NCBI GenBank assembly: GCA_947165145.1
Contig: CAMUZG010000019.1
Location: 1-45,308 of the forward strand
From: an uncultured Selenomonadales bacterium
GTDB lineage: Bacteria > Bacillota > Negativicutes > Selenomonadales > Selenomonadaceae
Direction of reading: 5' to 3'
DNA: 45,308 bases
Shown: positions 1 through 10,472 of the stretch, one piece after another
Layout: each line of letters begins with the position of its first letter
Position numbering within the stretch: position 1 is the first letter of the stretch
The notes under the pieces: generated by a model
The model's database searches: none
The model's input: only the letters and a program-made list of their open reading frames with translations
What the model was told of the DNA's origin: nothing
Made by a program: the position numbers and the translations under genes

Positions 1-40
1 GCGCGATTCATCCCGCCGCTCGGCGGGGGAATTCTCGCGC
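1..40. other. imperfect inverted repeat at window edge
   Basis: Two facing arms, GCGCGATTCATCCCGCCG and CGGCGGGGGAATTCTCGCGC, can form a GC-rich hairpin with a tiny loop. It lies just beyond the stop codon of the leftward symporter gene and may be that gene's terminator. Any following T-run would lie outside the window, so this cannot be confirmed. Confidence 0.4.
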
Positions 41-83
41 TAAGAGGGTTAAAAATAATTTCAAAGTAACAAGCTCCCGTTTA

Positions 84-1466
84 TCAAAGACCGCGTTCAA
101 TGAAGCCTTTCTGGTAGTCGAAACACTCGTTGGCAATGTCTTTGTGGAGAATCAACAGGCACAGCAAATTCGGAATCGCCATCAAGCCGTTCATTGTGTC
201 TGAAAAGTTCCAGACAACGTCAAGCGTTTGCGTCGCGCCGATGAACGTTATCAAGCTGAAAATCACGCGGTAGCCGATGATGACTGCGCGGTTGCTGACG
301 AGATATTCAAGCGATTTTTCACCGTAATATTCCCAGCCGAGAATCGTCGAGTAAGCGAACAGAGCCAACGCGACTGAAACGATGTACTTCGCGCCTTCGC
401 CGTAAACAGTGCTGAACGCCAAAATTGTCAGCGGTGCGCCAGAAATGAGTTTGCCAGTTTCAGGGTCAACCGTGCCGAGAACGCCCGAACTTGCGATAAC
501 CAAGCCCGTCAAAAAGCAGATTATCATCGTGTCGAAGAAAGTGCCCGTCATGTTGACGTAGCCTTGACGTGACGCGTGGTCAGTCCGCGCAGCAGCAGCC
601 GCAATCGGAGCAGAACCTAATCCCGCTTCATTCGAGAAGACGCCGCGAGCTACGCCCCAACGCATTGCCGTCAACATGCTTGCGATAATCGAACCGCCGA
701 CACCGCCTGCAACCGCGTCAAACGAAAAAGCCATTTTGAACATTATCGCCAAACCGCTGGGCACGTTCGCGAAATTGACAATGACAATTATCACGGTGAA
801 CAGAATGTAGAAAAACGCCATGCTCGGCACGATGAAGCTTGAAACTTTGCCGATTGAGTGGACGCCGCGAATCAGCACTGCCAACGAACAAACGACGAGA
901 ATAATGCCCGTCATTTCGCTCGACCAACCGAAACTCGATGAAAAGGCGGAGCTGATTGAATTCGCCTGCGTCATGTTGCCGATACCGAACGACGCGCACA
1001 CCGCGAAGATTGCGAAGGCAGTCGCCATGAATTTGCCGAGCGTGCCGCCGATACCGTGTTTCATCGCGTACATGGGACCGCCCGCCATTTCGCCGACGGA
1101 ATTCGTTTCGCGATATTTGACGGCAAGAACCGATTCAGCGTACTTGGTCGAGAGCCCGAAAGCCGCGCTTATCCACATCCAGACGATTGCGCCGGGTCCG
1201 CCGAGAACCATTGCCGTTGCGACGCCGACGATATTACCTGTGCCGACAGTCGCGCTCAAAGCCGTCATCAGCGATTGGAACGGGGAAAGGTCGCCTTGCT
1301 TGTCCGTCTTGTGCAACATGATCATTTTGACCGCGTACCAAAGATTTATCCACGGCAGAAATTTCAGGCGGATTGTTAAGAAAATGCCCGTGCCGACGAG
1401 GAACGCCAGCATTATCGGTCCCCAAACGAAATCGTTAACGTCGTTCAAAAGGTGCGATAAATCCAT
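84..1466 (-). CDS. alanine/glycine:cation symporter (AGCS family)
   Basis: Inner-membrane sodium-coupled amino acid symporter of about 460 residues, the usual AGCS length. Family hallmarks visible are the N-terminal LSPFQSLMTALSATVGTGNI segment, the GGPGAIVWMW motif, the GGPMYAM stretch, and the RGVFSNEAGLGSAPIAAAAA motif about two thirds along. Many hydrophobic helices run throughout. The start is set at the ATG whose complement ends at 1466, because GGAGGG lies directly upstream. A longer reading from 1487 would translate through that ribosome binding site. The gene is monocistronic here and diverges from carA. Substrate (alanine, glycine or related) cannot be told from sequence; family assignment is secure. 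Confidence 0.93.
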   Translation of the reverse strand: MDLSHLLNDVNDFVWGPIMLAFLVGTGIFLTIRLKFLPWINLWYAVKMIMLHKTDKQGDLSPFQSLMTALSATVGTGNIVGVATAMVLGGPGAIVWMWISAAFGLSTKYAESVLAVKYRETNSVGEMAGGPMYAMKHGIGGTLGKFMATAFAIFAVCASFGIGNMTQANSISSAFSSSFGWSSEMTGIILVVCSLAVLIRGVHSIGKVSSFIVPSMAFFYILFTVIIVIVNFANVPSGLAIMFKMAFSFDAVAGGVGGSIIASMLTAMRWGVARGVFSNEAGLGSAPIAAAAARTDHASRQGYVNMTGTFFDTMIICFLTGLVIASSGVLGTVDPETGKLISGAPLTILAFSTVYGEGAKYIVSVALALFAYSTILGWEYYGEKSLEYLVSNRAVIIGYRVIFSLITFIGATQTLDVVWNFSDTMNGLMAIPNLLCLLILHKDIANECFDYQKGFIERGL

Positions 1467-1739
1467 GAAAAAGAATCCCTCCTGCAAAAGATATACCGAA
1501 AAATTTCATGCGCTGAATTATATTTAATCCGATATGAACTGTCAAATTTTCCGTGATAGATAGGAGTTGCCGAGCAATACGATTATCAACGGTCTCTGAA
1601 CGCGTGTGATTGAATTTGCTGACGAACTCGACGCAAGACTGCTTGTATACAGCGGGAAAATATTTGCAATGACGCCCGCCGTGTGATAAACTTTTTCGCC
1701 AGTATAACAAAATAATTTTAGATTTAGTAGGTGAACACT

Positions 1740-2822
1740 TTGAAAGGGAAATTGATTCTGCAGGACGGCACGACTTTTCGCGGACAACTGTTCGGCGGCT
1801 CGAATGCAACGACCGAGGGCGAAGTCGTCTTCAACACGGGCATGACGGGCTATCAAGAAATTTTGACTGACCCGTCGTATTGTCGGCAAATCGTCACGCT
1901 GACTTATCCGCTCGTCGGCAACTACGGCACTGCTAAACAATTCAACCAGAGCCGCAAAAGTTTCGTCGGCGGATTAATCGTCGGTGAACTGTGCGAAAAA
2001 CCGTCAAGTTCGTCCATGCAACGAACTTTGCCCGAATTCCTCACGGCGGAAAAAATTCCTTGTCTGTACGATGTCGACACCCGCGCTTTGACGAAAAAAA
2101 TCCGTTCAGCCGGCACGATGAAAGGCGTCATTGTCAGCGAATATACTTCGCAAAATACGATTGACGAAATGATGGCGTTGCCGATTAGAAAAAATGTTGT
2201 CGAGATGGTCTCGACGCCCGTAAGCTATTCACTCGACGCGGGCAAAGACGCGCTTAACGTCGTGGCAATGGATTTCGGCATAAAACGCAACATCATCGAC
2301 GCCTTGCGCAAACTCAACTGCCGTGTGACCGTCGTGCCCGCTGGTTCTCCCGCAGAAGCAATTCTCGCGCTCAATCCCGACGGAATTTTCCTGTCAAATG
2401 GTCCTGGCGACCCGAAAGACGTTCCCAACGTTATCCGCGAAGTTCAAAAGCTCCTCGACAAAAAACCGCTGTTCGGAATTTGCCTCGGTCATCAGATTTT
2501 ATCGTTGGCAATGGGCGCGGACACCTTCAAGCTTAAATTCGGGCACCGCGGTTGCAATCAGCCCGTCAAAAATTTGAAAACAGGCAAAGTCGCAATCACA
2601 GCGCAGAATCACGGCTACGCTGTCGAAGAAAATTCGCTGAAAGGTCTGCCGGTTGAAGTCACGCACATTTCGCTGAACGACGGCACGATTGAAGGCGTTC
2701 GTCATACGTCGTTGCCGGTTGCGGGCGTGCAATATCATCCTGAAGCCGCGCCTGGTCCGAACGACAGCGTCCGACTCTTTGATGAATTTATCGACAACAT
2801 GCGCGCCGCTAAGGAGGGCTGA
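1740..2822 (+). CDS. carA: carbamoyl-phosphate synthase small subunit
   Basis: Glutaminase subunit that supplies ammonia to CarB for carbamoyl phosphate, feeding pyrimidine and arginine synthesis. The N-terminal CPSase small-chain domain ([19 protein letters not shown]) is followed by a class I glutamine amidotransferase domain with the nucleophile in [11 protein letters not shown] and the His-Glu pair in [12 protein letters not shown]. About 360 residues, normal length. I chose TTG at 1740 over GTG at 1731, because AGGTGA at 1728-1733 is then a Shine-Dalgarno with a 6-base spacer and the protein begins like other CarA chains. The stop is four bases before carB, whose ribosome binding site lies inside the carA end, so the two are translationally linked. 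Upstream, TTGCAA (1664-1669) and GATAAA (1685-1690) make only a weak promoter candidate. Confidence 0.96.
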   Translation: MKGKLILQDGTTFRGQLFGGSNATTEGEVVFNTGMTGYQEILTDPSYCRQIVTLTYPLVGNYGTAKQFNQSRKSFVGGLIVGELCEKPSSSSMQRTLPEFLTAEKIPCLYDVDTRALTKKIRSAGTMKGVIVSEYTSQNTIDEMMALPIRKNVVEMVSTPVSYSLDAGKDALNVVAMDFGIKRNIIDALRKLNCRVTVVPAGSPAEAILALNPDGIFLSNGPGDPKDVPNVIREVQKLLDKKPLFGICLGHQILSLAMGADTFKLKFGHRGCNQPVKNLKTGKVAITAQNHGYAVEENSLKGLPVEVTHISLNDGTIEGVRHTSLPVAGVQYHPEAAPGPNDSVRLFDEFIDNMRAAKEG

Positions 2823-2826
2823 AATT

Positions 2827-5800
2827 TTGCCTAAGAAAAAAAATCTCAATAAGATACTCGTCATCGGTTCGGGACCAATAGTCATCGGACAGGCGGCAGA
2901 ATTCGATTACGCGGGCTCGCAAGCTTGTCGTTCGCTGAAAGAAGAAGGACTTCAAGTCGTCCTAGTCAACTCAAATCCCGCAACGATAATGACTGACGCA
3001 AACATCGCCGACCGCGTTTACATCGAACCGCTTACCGTGGAATTTTTGACGGCGATAATCGAAAAGGAACGTCCCGACGGATTGCTCGCGACACTCGGCG
3101 GACAAGCTGGACTAAATTTGGCTGTTCAGCTCGCGGAAAGCGGTGCGCTTGAAAAATATAACGTCGAACTGCTCGGCACGTCGCTCAACGCAATCAAGAA
3201 AGCTGAAGACCGCGAACTTTTCAAAGAAACAATGGAACGTATCGGCGAACCAATCCCAGAATCAACAATCGTTGAAGACATTCACGGCGCGATTGACTTC
3301 GCGAACCAAATCGGCTACCCGCTCATCGTTCGACCGGCTTACACGCTCGGCGGCACCGGCGGCGGCATCGCCAACAACGAAGAAGAACTTATCGAAATTA
3401 CTCTGCGCGGACTCAAATATTCAATGATTGGTCAAGTGCTGATTGAACGTTCAATCGCGGGCTGGAAAGAAATTGAGTTTGAAGTTATGCGCGACGGCAA
3501 CGACAACTGCATAACAATCTGCTCAATGGAAAATTTCGACCCTGTCGGCGTCCATACGGGCGATTCAATCGTTGTTGCACCGACGCAGACGCTCACCGAC
3601 CACGAATATCAACTTTTGCGTTCGGCAAGCTTGAAAATGATTCGTGCGTTGGAGATTGAGGGCGGTTGCAACGTTCAATTCGCGCTCGACCCGAAAAGTC
3701 AAGATTATTACGTCATCGAAGTCAATCCGCGCGTCAGTCGTTCGTCGGCATTGGCATCAAAAGCTACGGGCTATCCTATCGCGAAAGTCAGCGTCAAAAT
3801 CGCAATAGGCTACACGCTTGACGAAATTGTTAACGCCGTCACGAAGAAAACTAAAGCTTGCTTTGAGCCGTCCGTTGATTATATCGTCGTGAAATTCCCG
3901 CGCTGGCCGTTCGATAAGTTTGTTTACGCTGATACGACGCTCGGAACGCAGATGAAAGCTACCGGCGAGGTCATGAGCCTTGACCGCACGTTCGAGGGCG
4001 CAATTTTAAAAGCCGTTCGCAGTCTCGAAATCGGCGTCAATCGTCTGCACATGGACAAAATGGACTCGTGGGACAACGAAAAAGTTCGCAGCCGCTTGAA
4101 CAAAGTAAATGACGAACGACTTTTCCTTATCGCCGAGGCTTTGCGCCGAAATATCGCCACCGTCGAGGAAATTGCCGACATCACGAAGATTGACCGCTGG
4201 TTCATCGACAAAATCAAAAATATCACTGACATGGAAGTTCGCCTGAAAAAAGATACGCTCAATGCCAAAAATCTCCGCGAGGCAAAACTCATCGGGCTGT
4301 CCGACAAATCAATCGCCGAACTTACCGGTACAAATGTTAACGAAGTTCGCGACATGCGCAATCAATTTCGTATCGTGCCGATTTACAAAATGGTCGACAC
4401 CTGCGCGGGCGAATTCGAGGCTGCGACGCCTTATTATTACTCAACTTTTCGCGGCGAAATTGATGAAGTCGAAGTCAGCGACAGACGCAAAATCATCGTT
4501 CTCGGTTCGGGTCCGATTCGTATCGGTCAAGGCGTCGAGTTCGACTATTGTTCCGTGCATTCGGTTTGGGCGTTGCGCGAGGCGGGCATTGAAGCAATTA
4601 TCATTAACAACAATCCCGAAACTGTTTCGACGGACTTTGACATCTCCGACAAACTTTATTTTGAGCCGCTCACGACTGAAGACGTGCTGAACATCATCGA
4701 CAAAGAACAACCTGAAGGCGTTATCGTGCAATTCGGCGGACAAACTGCGATAAATCTTGCGGCAAGCTTAGCGGCGGCTGGCGTGAAAATTTTCGGCACG
4801 AGCGTTGACAACATCGACCGCGCTGAAGACCGTGAACGTTTCGACGAAATGTTAACCGAACTAAATATCCCCAGACCACGCGGAATTTCCGTTACAAATC
4901 TCGACGACGCGATAACAGGTGCGGCAACTATCGGTTATCCTGTCATGGTTCGTCCAAGTTACGTTCTCGGCGGTCGCGCAATGGAAATCGTCTACAACGA
5001 GGAAGAACTCCGCGATTACATGAGCCGCGCTGTTAAAGTCACGCCTGATCACCCCGTGCTTGTCGACAGATACATGCAGGGAACCGAAGTCGAGGTTGAT
5101 GCGATTTGTGACGGCGTTGACGTGGTTATTCCTGGCATAATGGAGCACGTCGAACGCGCTGGCGTTCATTCGGGCGACTCAATCGCTGTTTATCCGCCGC
5201 AAACTCTCCCGTCGAAAGTTATTTACACAATTACCGATTATACAAAGCGCATGGCTATCGCGCTTAACGTCAGAGGTCTGCTCAATATTCAATACGTCGT
5301 TGCGGACGGAAAAGTTTACGTTATCGAAGTTAATCCGCGTTCAAGCCGCACAGTTCCGTTCTTGAGCAAAGTTACCGATATAAAAATGGTCAACGTGGCG
5401 ACGCGGGTTGCTCTCGGCTCAACGCTCAAAAGCATGGGCTATTATTCCGGTCTCGTCGAACCGAAGCCGTATGTTTCCGTTAAAGCACCTGTCTTTTCCT
5501 TCGCGAAGATGCAGGACGTTGACATTTCACTCGGTCCCGAAATGAAATCCACGGGCGAAGTCATGGGCATTGATTATCACTACGCTCGCGCGCTTTACAA
5601 GGCGATAACCGGCGCAGGCATGAACATTCCCAAACACGGCTGCATTCTCTTCACTGTTGCCGACAAAGACAAGGAAGAAATGAAACAACTCGCCAAAGCT
5701 TTCTACGAACTCGGATTTAAGCTCGTTGCGACTGAAGGAACTGCTCGCGCGTTGCAATCGATTGGCATTGACGCGGAAGTTGTCGGCAAAGTTCATCAGC

Positions 5801-6054
5801 GTTCCAGCGACATCATTCAAATGATTAAGCTCGGCAAAATTCACATGGTCGTCAACACGCAAGCACCTGGAAAACACATTGCAAAGGACGGATTCCGCAT
5901 TCGTCGCGCTACAGTCGAATTAGGCGTACCTTGCCTGACGAGTTTGGATACCGCGTGGGAAGTTATGCGCGTGCTGACCTTTATGCGTGACAGACGATTG
6001 GTTTATTCGCTGGCTTTGCAGGATTATGTTGGCGGCGGCGACGCACTTGCATAA
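2827..6054 (+). CDS. carB: carbamoyl-phosphate synthase large subunit
   Basis: Synthetase subunit of about 1,075 residues with the expected internal duplication. Two ATP-grasp halves begin at [20 protein letters not shown] and, about 560 residues later, at [20 protein letters not shown]. Each has its own ATP-grasp core (for example [20 protein letters not shown] and [20 protein letters not shown]). The C-terminal MGS-like allosteric domain contains [12 protein letters not shown] and [15 protein letters not shown]. Start is TTG at 2827, with AAGGAGG at 2811-2817; a longer open frame upstream overlaps carA and has no ribosome binding site. The stop codon merges with the first unit of a heptad repeat. 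carA and carB form one operon. Confidence 0.97.
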   Translation: MPKKKNLNKILVIGSGPIVIGQAAEFDYAGSQACRSLKEEGLQVVLVNSNPATIMTDANIADRVYIEPLTVEFLTAIIEKERPDGLLATLGGQAGLNLAVQLAESGALEKYNVELLGTSLNAIKKAEDRELFKETMERIGEPIPESTIVEDIHGAIDFANQIGYPLIVRPAYTLGGTGGGIANNEEELIEITLRGLKYSMIGQVLIERSIAGWKEIEFEVMRDGNDNCITICSMENFDPVGVHTGDSIVVAPTQTLTDHEYQLLRSASLKMIRALEIEGGCNVQFALDPKSQDYYVIEVNPRVSRSSALASKATGYPIAKVSVKIAIGYTLDEIVNAVTKKTKACFEPSVDYIVVKFPRWPFDKFVYADTTLGTQMKATGEVMSLDRTFEGAILKAVRSLEIGVNRLHMDKMDSWDNEKVRSRLNKVNDERLFLIAEALRRNIATVEEIADITKIDRWFIDKIKNITDMEVRLKKDTLNAKNLREAKLIGLSDKSIAELTGTNVNEVRDMRNQFRIVPIYKMVDTCAGEFEAATPYYYSTFRGEIDEVEVSDRRKIIVLGSGPIRIGQGVEFDYCSVHSVWALREAGIEAIIINNNPETVSTDFDISDKLYFEPLTTEDVLNIIDKEQPEGVIVQFGGQTAINLAASLAAAGVKIFGTSVDNIDRAEDRERFDEMLTELNIPRPRGISVTNLDDAITGAATIGYPVMVRPSYVLGGRAMEIVYNEEELRDYMSRAVKVTPDHPVLVDRYMQGTEVEVDAICDGVDVVIPGIMEHVERAGVHSGDSIAVYPPQTLPSKVIYTITDYTKRMAIALNVRGLLNIQYVVADGKVYVIEVNPRSSRTVPFLSKVTDIKMVNVATRVALGSTLKSMGYYSGLVEPKPYVSVKAPVFSFAKMQDVDISLGPEMKSTGEVMGIDYHYARALYKAITGAGMNIPKHGCILFTVADKDKEEMKQLAKAFYELGFKLVATEGTARALQSIGIDAEVVGKVHQRSSDIIQMIKLGKIHMVVNTQAPGKHIAKDGFRIRRATVELGVPCLTSLDTAWEVMRVLTFMRDRRLVYSLALQDYVGGGDALA

Positions 6055-6122
6055 TTAGGAATTAGGAATTAGGAATTGGGAATTATTTTTCATTCCGCAT
6101 TCCTAATTCCACATTCCAAATT
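6053..6122. repeat. heptad repeat, two facing arms (copy 1)
   Basis: Three ATTAGGA heptads plus an ATTGGGA variant face ATTCCGC, ATTCCTA, ATTCCAC and ATTCCAA units across a short AT-rich centre. The array starts inside the carB stop codon and fills nearly the whole carB-rnr gap. Related copies lie at 10396, 12267, 18380, 20874, 27206, 36717 and 38402. Confidence 0.85.
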
Positions 6123-6139
6123 ATTAAAAGGTGGTTGGC

Positions 6140-8056
6140 ATGAAGAAAAAATTTTTAATCGGCAAACTCAGCGTCAATCAACGCGGATTCGGCTTCGTCG
6201 CACCCGATGACGGCGGTAATGATATTTTCGTCGCGGCAGAAAATCTTTTCGGCGCAATGAACGGCGATCGCGTCAAAGTTCGCGTGTTCGGCAAATACAA
6301 CGGTCGCGTCGAAGGTCACGTCGTCGAAATTCTCGAACACGCCAACAAAATTATCGTCGGCAAACTCAATAAACGCGGCGGCACCGTCACCGTCACGCCC
6401 GACGACAAGCGAATCACGCAGAAAATCATGTTGCCGAAGTTCAAAGGCAAATTCGTCGCAAATACAAAAGTCGTCGTCGAAATTATCGCATGGGAACCGT
6501 TGCGTGGGCAAATCGTTGAAATTCTGGGCAAAGAAAATGCGCCAGGCGTCGAGATTCGCGGAATTTTGAGAAGTCACGGCGTCGAAGAAGATTTTCCGCC
6601 CGATGTTCAAGCCGAAGCCTCACGAATCGAAATTGAGCCTTCCGCCGATGAAATTTCCCGCCGAATCGACCGCCGAAATTTGAAAATCGTCACGATTGAC
6701 GGCGAGGACGCTAAAGATTTGGACGACGGAGTTTTCGCCGCCGAACTCGACGGCGGATTTTTTTTGGGCGTGTACATTGCCGACGTCAGCCACTACGTGA
6801 AGAAAAATTCCGCGCTTGACCGTGAGGCTTTTGAACGTGGAACCAGCATTTATCCCGTTGATAGAGTTGTGCCGATGTTGCCGCGCGAATTGTCGAACGG
6901 AATTTGCAGTTTGAACGCGGGCGTTGACCGTTTGGCGATGGCTTGCGAAATGAAATTGAATTCGTCGGGACAAGTCGTCGATTACAAAATTTTTCCGACG
7001 GTGATTAACGTTTTCAGGCGATTGAGTTACACGCAGGTTGATAAATTTCTCGACGGCGATAAAATTTTGGCGGACTGCGAGGACAATCTCAACGTGCTGA
7101 AAAAAATTCGTGAGCTCCGCAAAAAAATTCGTGACGACCGCGGCTCAATCGATTTCAACTTGTCCGAGATGAAAATTTTGCTCAACGACGCGGGAAAACC
7201 GATTGAAATTACAAAACGAATTCAAACGCCCGCCGAATCGATAATCGAAGAATGTATGTTATTGGCGAACGAAACCGTTGCCGAACACACATTGCGCCGA
7301 AAAATTCCGAGCCTTTACCGTGTGCACGAATTGCCGACGCCCGAAAAAGTCACGACGTTAAACCAACTGCTAGCGCATTTCAGCCTGCACGTAGCAACAT
7401 CAGCGGGACGTGACCTTGAGCCGCGCGACTTCCAAAAAATTTTGCTGAAAGTCAAAGATTTGCCAGCAGAAAAAGTTATCACGACGTACGCGCTACGGAC
7501 AATGCAACAAGCACGATATTCGCCCGAAAATTTAGGACACTTCGGACTTGCGGCAACATTTTACACGCATTTCACGTCGCCGATACGCCGTTACCCCGAT
7601 TTAATCGTTCATCGCATGTTGCGGGCGAGTTTGGAATCACCGCAGAAATTGCCGACGCTTGCGAAGAGTTTGGAAGAAATTTCAAAGCAAAGTTCGGAAC
7701 GTGAGCGGCAGGCGATTGACATTGAGCGCGAAACGTTGGACTTGAAGGCGGTCGAGTACATGCAACAATTCGTTGGGCAGAATTTTGACGGCGTGATTGA
7801 GAGTGTGACGAACTTCGGATTTTTCGTCGAGTTGGATAACGGCGTTGACGGTCTTGTTCGTGCGGCGGACTTGAAAAACGATTATTATGCGTTCGTCGAG
7901 CGGGAATTTGCGTTAATCGGGCAGTCGACGGGCAAAAGTTTTCATATCGGCGACAATGTCCGCGTGAAATTGATTTCGGCGAACATGAACTTGCGGCAAC
8001 TGACTTTTGAGCTTGTCAGCGGTGTTGCCGATAAAGATTTGATTGCCAAAATCTGA
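6140..8056 (+). CDS. rnr: ribonuclease R (RNB-family 3'-5' exoribonuclease)
   Basis: Processive 3'-5' exoribonuclease of the RNase II/R family, about 638 residues. In order: N-terminal cold-shock/OB domains (residues about 5-70, GFGFVAPDDGGNDIFV), a second OB-like segment, the RNB catalytic domain beginning near DGEDAKDLDDGVF whose aspartates bind metal, the HFTSPIRRYPDLIVHRML motif near its end, and a C-terminal S1 domain (GVIESVTNFGFFVELDNGVD). The start is ATG at 6140 with AAGGTGG at 6127-6133. The protein is shorter than many RNase R proteins: it has no N-terminal helix-turn-helix domain and no lysine-rich C-terminal tail. RNase II is therefore the alternative name, but the layout fits the short Firmicute RNase R better. 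No smpB follows. Confidence 0.92.
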   Translation: MKKKFLIGKLSVNQRGFGFVAPDDGGNDIFVAAENLFGAMNGDRVKVRVFGKYNGRVEGHVVEILEHANKIIVGKLNKRGGTVTVTPDDKRITQKIMLPKFKGKFVANTKVVVEIIAWEPLRGQIVEILGKENAPGVEIRGILRSHGVEEDFPPDVQAEASRIEIEPSADEISRRIDRRNLKIVTIDGEDAKDLDDGVFAAELDGGFFLGVYIADVSHYVKKNSALDREAFERGTSIYPVDRVVPMLPRELSNGICSLNAGVDRLAMACEMKLNSSGQVVDYKIFPTVINVFRRLSYTQVDKFLDGDKILADCEDNLNVLKKIRELRKKIRDDRGSIDFNLSEMKILLNDAGKPIEITKRIQTPAESIIEECMLLANETVAEHTLRRKIPSLYRVHELPTPEKVTTLNQLLAHFSLHVATSAGRDLEPRDFQKILLKVKDLPAEKVITTYALRTMQQARYSPENLGHFGLAATFYTHFTSPIRRYPDLIVHRMLRASLESPQKLPTLAKSLEEISKQSSERERQAIDIERETLDLKAVEYMQQFVGQNFDGVIESVTNFGFFVELDNGVDGLVRAADLKNDYYAFVEREFALIGQSTGKSFHIGDNVRVKLISANMNLRQLTFELVSGVADKDLIAKI

Positions 8057-8093
8057 AAAACCTAATCGATTAAAATACAAAGGAGAAATTTTT

Positions 8094-9764
8094 ATGCTGA
8101 TGACAGGCGCAAGGGCAATCGTCGAATGTCTGCGCGAACGCGGCGTAGATTTAATTTTCGGCTATCCCGGCGGAATGATTTTGCCGTTGTACGACGCTTT
8201 GGTCGACGAAAAGGAAATTAAACAAGTTCTCGTTACGCACGAACAAAACGCCGCTCACGCCGCCGACGGTTACGCTAGAGCGACGGGCAAAGTTGGTGTG
8301 TGTATGGCGACGAGCGGTCCAGGCGCGACGAATTTGGTCACGGGAATTGCAACTGCGTTTATGGATTCGATTCCTCTTGTCGCGATAACCGGTCAAGTCG
8401 ACACGAAACTTTTAGGACGCGATGCATTTCAAGAAACGGACATTCTCGATATTACAATGCCCGTCACGAAGCACAATTTCAAAGTTAAAGAGGCGCGGAC
8501 ACTCGTTTCGACGATTCGGCAGGCATTTGACATTGCAATGAGCGGTAGACGTGGTCCCGTGCTTGTCGACGTGCCACGCGATATTTTTTTTGCGGAAGTT
8601 GACTATCGTCCGCATGAAGTCAAAGAAAAAATTCCTGCACAACCCGACGCTGACTTCATCATCTGCGCGGCGGAAGCGGCTGAAGAAATCGCTAAGGCTG
8701 AACGTCCCGTGGTTATCGTTGGTGGCGGAGCAATTTCGGCGGGCGCGACCAAAGCAATCATCGCCTTCATCGAGAAATTTAATTTGCCCGTCGTCAGTAC
8801 GTTGATGGGACTTGGAGCAGTTCCGCGCAGTCATCCGCAAAATCTTGGTTTCGCAGGAATGCACGGCAAGAAAGCTGCTAATCACGCAATCGCCGCCGCA
8901 GATTTGATTATCGCGGTCGGAAGTCGTTTTGGAGACAGACAGACGGGAAATCTCAGCAAATACACCGCCGCGAAGAAATTTATTCACATCGACATTGACC
9001 CCGCAGAAATCGACAAGAACATCGAAGGCAGTCTCGGTCTTGCTGGCGATATGCAGGTTATTTTGAAATTGCTCATGCGTCACGAGGCAGGTAAACCCCG
9101 CGTCGATTGGTGGCGGCAAATTGAAAGTTGGCAGGAAGAATACGACTACGATTATCAAGTTGACCGCTTAACCGTGCCGTGGGCGATGAATCAAATTGCG
9201 AAGAAGACTGCGGGCAAAAATTTTGCTTACGCCACGGACGTCGGGCAACATCAAATGTGGGCGGCACTTCATCTGCACGTCGAGGAACCGCGCACTTGGT
9301 TTACGTCGGGCGGTCTCGGCACAATGGGATTCGGTCTGCCCGCAGCTATGGGTGCTCAGCTTGCTTACGGCAATAATCGGCGCGTCATCTGCGTCAGTGG
9401 CGACGGCGGTATCAAAATGACCGGCAACGAGTACTACACGATTGCCCGACTGAAATTGCCCGTCATCTCGCTGATTGTCAACAACACAAGCCTCGGCATG
9501 ATTCGCCAGCTACAGAAAGTTTTCTACAAGGAACGCTACATTGCTTGCGAATTCGATTATCAGCCCGATTACGTCGCCTACGCGCAGAGTTTCGGCATTA
9601 AAGCAGAGGCTGTCTCCACGCAGGAAGAATTTGCTCACGCGCTTGCTGAAGCCCTTGAGGACACGGAAAATCCCCGCGTCATTGTGCTGAACGTCTGGCG
9701 CAGTTTCGTCGAGCCAATGACTAAAGCCGGTGCCAACGTCAACGAGTTCGTCGATTTCAAATGA
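8094..9764 (+). CDS. ilvB: acetolactate synthase large subunit
   Basis: Thiamine-diphosphate enzyme that condenses two pyruvates to acetolactate, the first common step of valine and leucine synthesis. About 556 residues. The N-terminal TPP-binding half carries the catalytic glutamate in THEQNAAHAADGYARATGK. A central FAD/nucleotide domain follows, then the C-terminal TPP/Mg motif GDGG about 25 residues before NNTSLGM. Start is ATG at 8094 with AGGAG at 8081-8085. No small regulatory subunit (ilvN) lies next to it. In the conserved LGMVRQWQ region of the family this protein reads LGMIRQLQ, so the usual tryptophan is leucine. A related TPP enzyme (oxalyl-CoA or glyoxylate carboligase type) is less likely given the overall match. 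Confidence 0.88.
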   Translation: MLMTGARAIVECLRERGVDLIFGYPGGMILPLYDALVDEKEIKQVLVTHEQNAAHAADGYARATGKVGVCMATSGPGATNLVTGIATAFMDSIPLVAITGQVDTKLLGRDAFQETDILDITMPVTKHNFKVKEARTLVSTIRQAFDIAMSGRRGPVLVDVPRDIFFAEVDYRPHEVKEKIPAQPDADFIICAAEAAEEIAKAERPVVIVGGGAISAGATKAIIAFIEKFNLPVVSTLMGLGAVPRSHPQNLGFAGMHGKKAANHAIAAADLIIAVGSRFGDRQTGNLSKYTAAKKFIHIDIDPAEIDKNIEGSLGLAGDMQVILKLLMRHEAGKPRVDWWRQIESWQEEYDYDYQVDRLTVPWAMNQIAKKTAGKNFAYATDVGQHQMWAALHLHVEEPRTWFTSGGLGTMGFGLPAAMGAQLAYGNNRRVICVSGDGGIKMTGNEYYTIARLKLPVISLIVNNTSLGMIRQLQKVFYKERYIACEFDYQPDYVAYAQSFGIKAEAVSTQEEFAHALAEALEDTENPRVIVLNVWRSFVEPMTKAGANVNEFVDFK

Positions 9765-9776
9765 TCATAAACAATT

Positions 9777-9809
9777 AAGCCCCTTCTCGCGATTGAGACG
9801 GGGCTTTTT
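9777..9809 (+). terminator. rho-independent terminator after ilvB
   Basis: AAGCCCCTTCTC pairs with GAGACGGGGCTT around a short loop and is followed by a T-run. It ends the ilvB transcript. Confidence 0.88.
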
Positions 9810-9901
9810 AAGATTGCGTTAAATCTGGGCGGCTGTCGTTATAAACGTGCGGCGGTTGTGTACAATGGCGTTGGAACAACAACTCCAAACGGGGTGATGA
9901 C

Positions 9902-10230
9902 ATGAAAAAATTTGCCGTAATGGTTTTTGCGTTGCTGATGATTTTGAGCACAACGACCTTCGCAAAGGAAGTCACAGTCACGGGCACGGGTGCTACACAA
10001 TCCGACGCGGAAAATGATGCGCTTCGTGCGGCTGTCGAAAATACCTTGGGAATTATCATCGATTCGGAAACGAACGTCAATTTGGCGAACTACTCGAACG
10101 GCCGCGCAGTTTTCCGCATCAGTTATGGCGGCTCACCGCAGACGTTCTTCAATGAGTTGTGTGCAAAGACACCGCCGATTTGACATTGCAATCGCTCGGC
10201 TACAACACGTTGACAATTTGCGTGCGGTAG
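9902..10230 (+). pseudogene. small secreted protein, FlgT/LPP20-like, frameshifted
   Basis: The open frame 9902-10183 starts with a clear signal peptide ending at about residue 21 (LLMILSTTTFA). A segment GTGATQSDAENDALRAAVEN follows, which resembles the N-terminal domain of LPP20/FlgT-type envelope proteins. The frame then ends abruptly after CAKTPPI. Stepping back one base at about 10166-10168 opens a continuation DTADLTLQSLGYNTLTICVR, to a TAG at 10228. This reads as a natural domain end, so one base appears to be missing near GCAAAG. The ribosome binding site GGGGTGATGAC precedes the ATG. It could be a young pseudogene, a sequencing error, or, less likely, a frameshifted product. It stands next to flgE but on the other strand. 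Confidence 0.55.
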
Positions 10231-10395
10231 TTGATTGCAATCACGGCGCGTTCAAAGCGGGAACGTCGTTCGCGTACGAATTCAGTGACATTCGTGGTAA
10301 AATGAGTTCGACATAAGCATTTCCTTTCGGCAGGTGTCAAACTCATTCCACCAAAGGTTTTGCTTACTTTTTTATTTCTCGACTTTACCAACCCC

Positions 10396-10416
10396 CCTAA
10401 TTCCAAATTCCTAATT
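10396..10416. repeat. heptad repeat, single arm (copy 2)
   Basis: A short run of ATTCCNN-type units (CTAATTCCAAATTCCTAATT) lies immediately beside the flgE terminator. There is no facing arm. Confidence 0.65.
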
Positions 10417-10458
10417 AAAAAAAGGCGACCCGTTCCCGAAGGAGCGAGCCGCTTTTTG
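10417..10458 (-). terminator. rho-independent terminator of flgE
   Basis: Read on the minus strand, a GC-rich stem with a TTCG loop (arms around 10421-10434 and 10439-10452) is followed by a run of seven Ts. It lies just past the flgE stop. The opposite strand also ends in a T-run, so it may work both ways. Confidence 0.8.
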
Positions 10459-10472
10459 TTTGAGGAGTTATT

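Noticed and set aside
820-1527. 235-codon open frame on the plus strand
   Set aside because: Antisense to the AGCS symporter, without ribosome binding site or domain.
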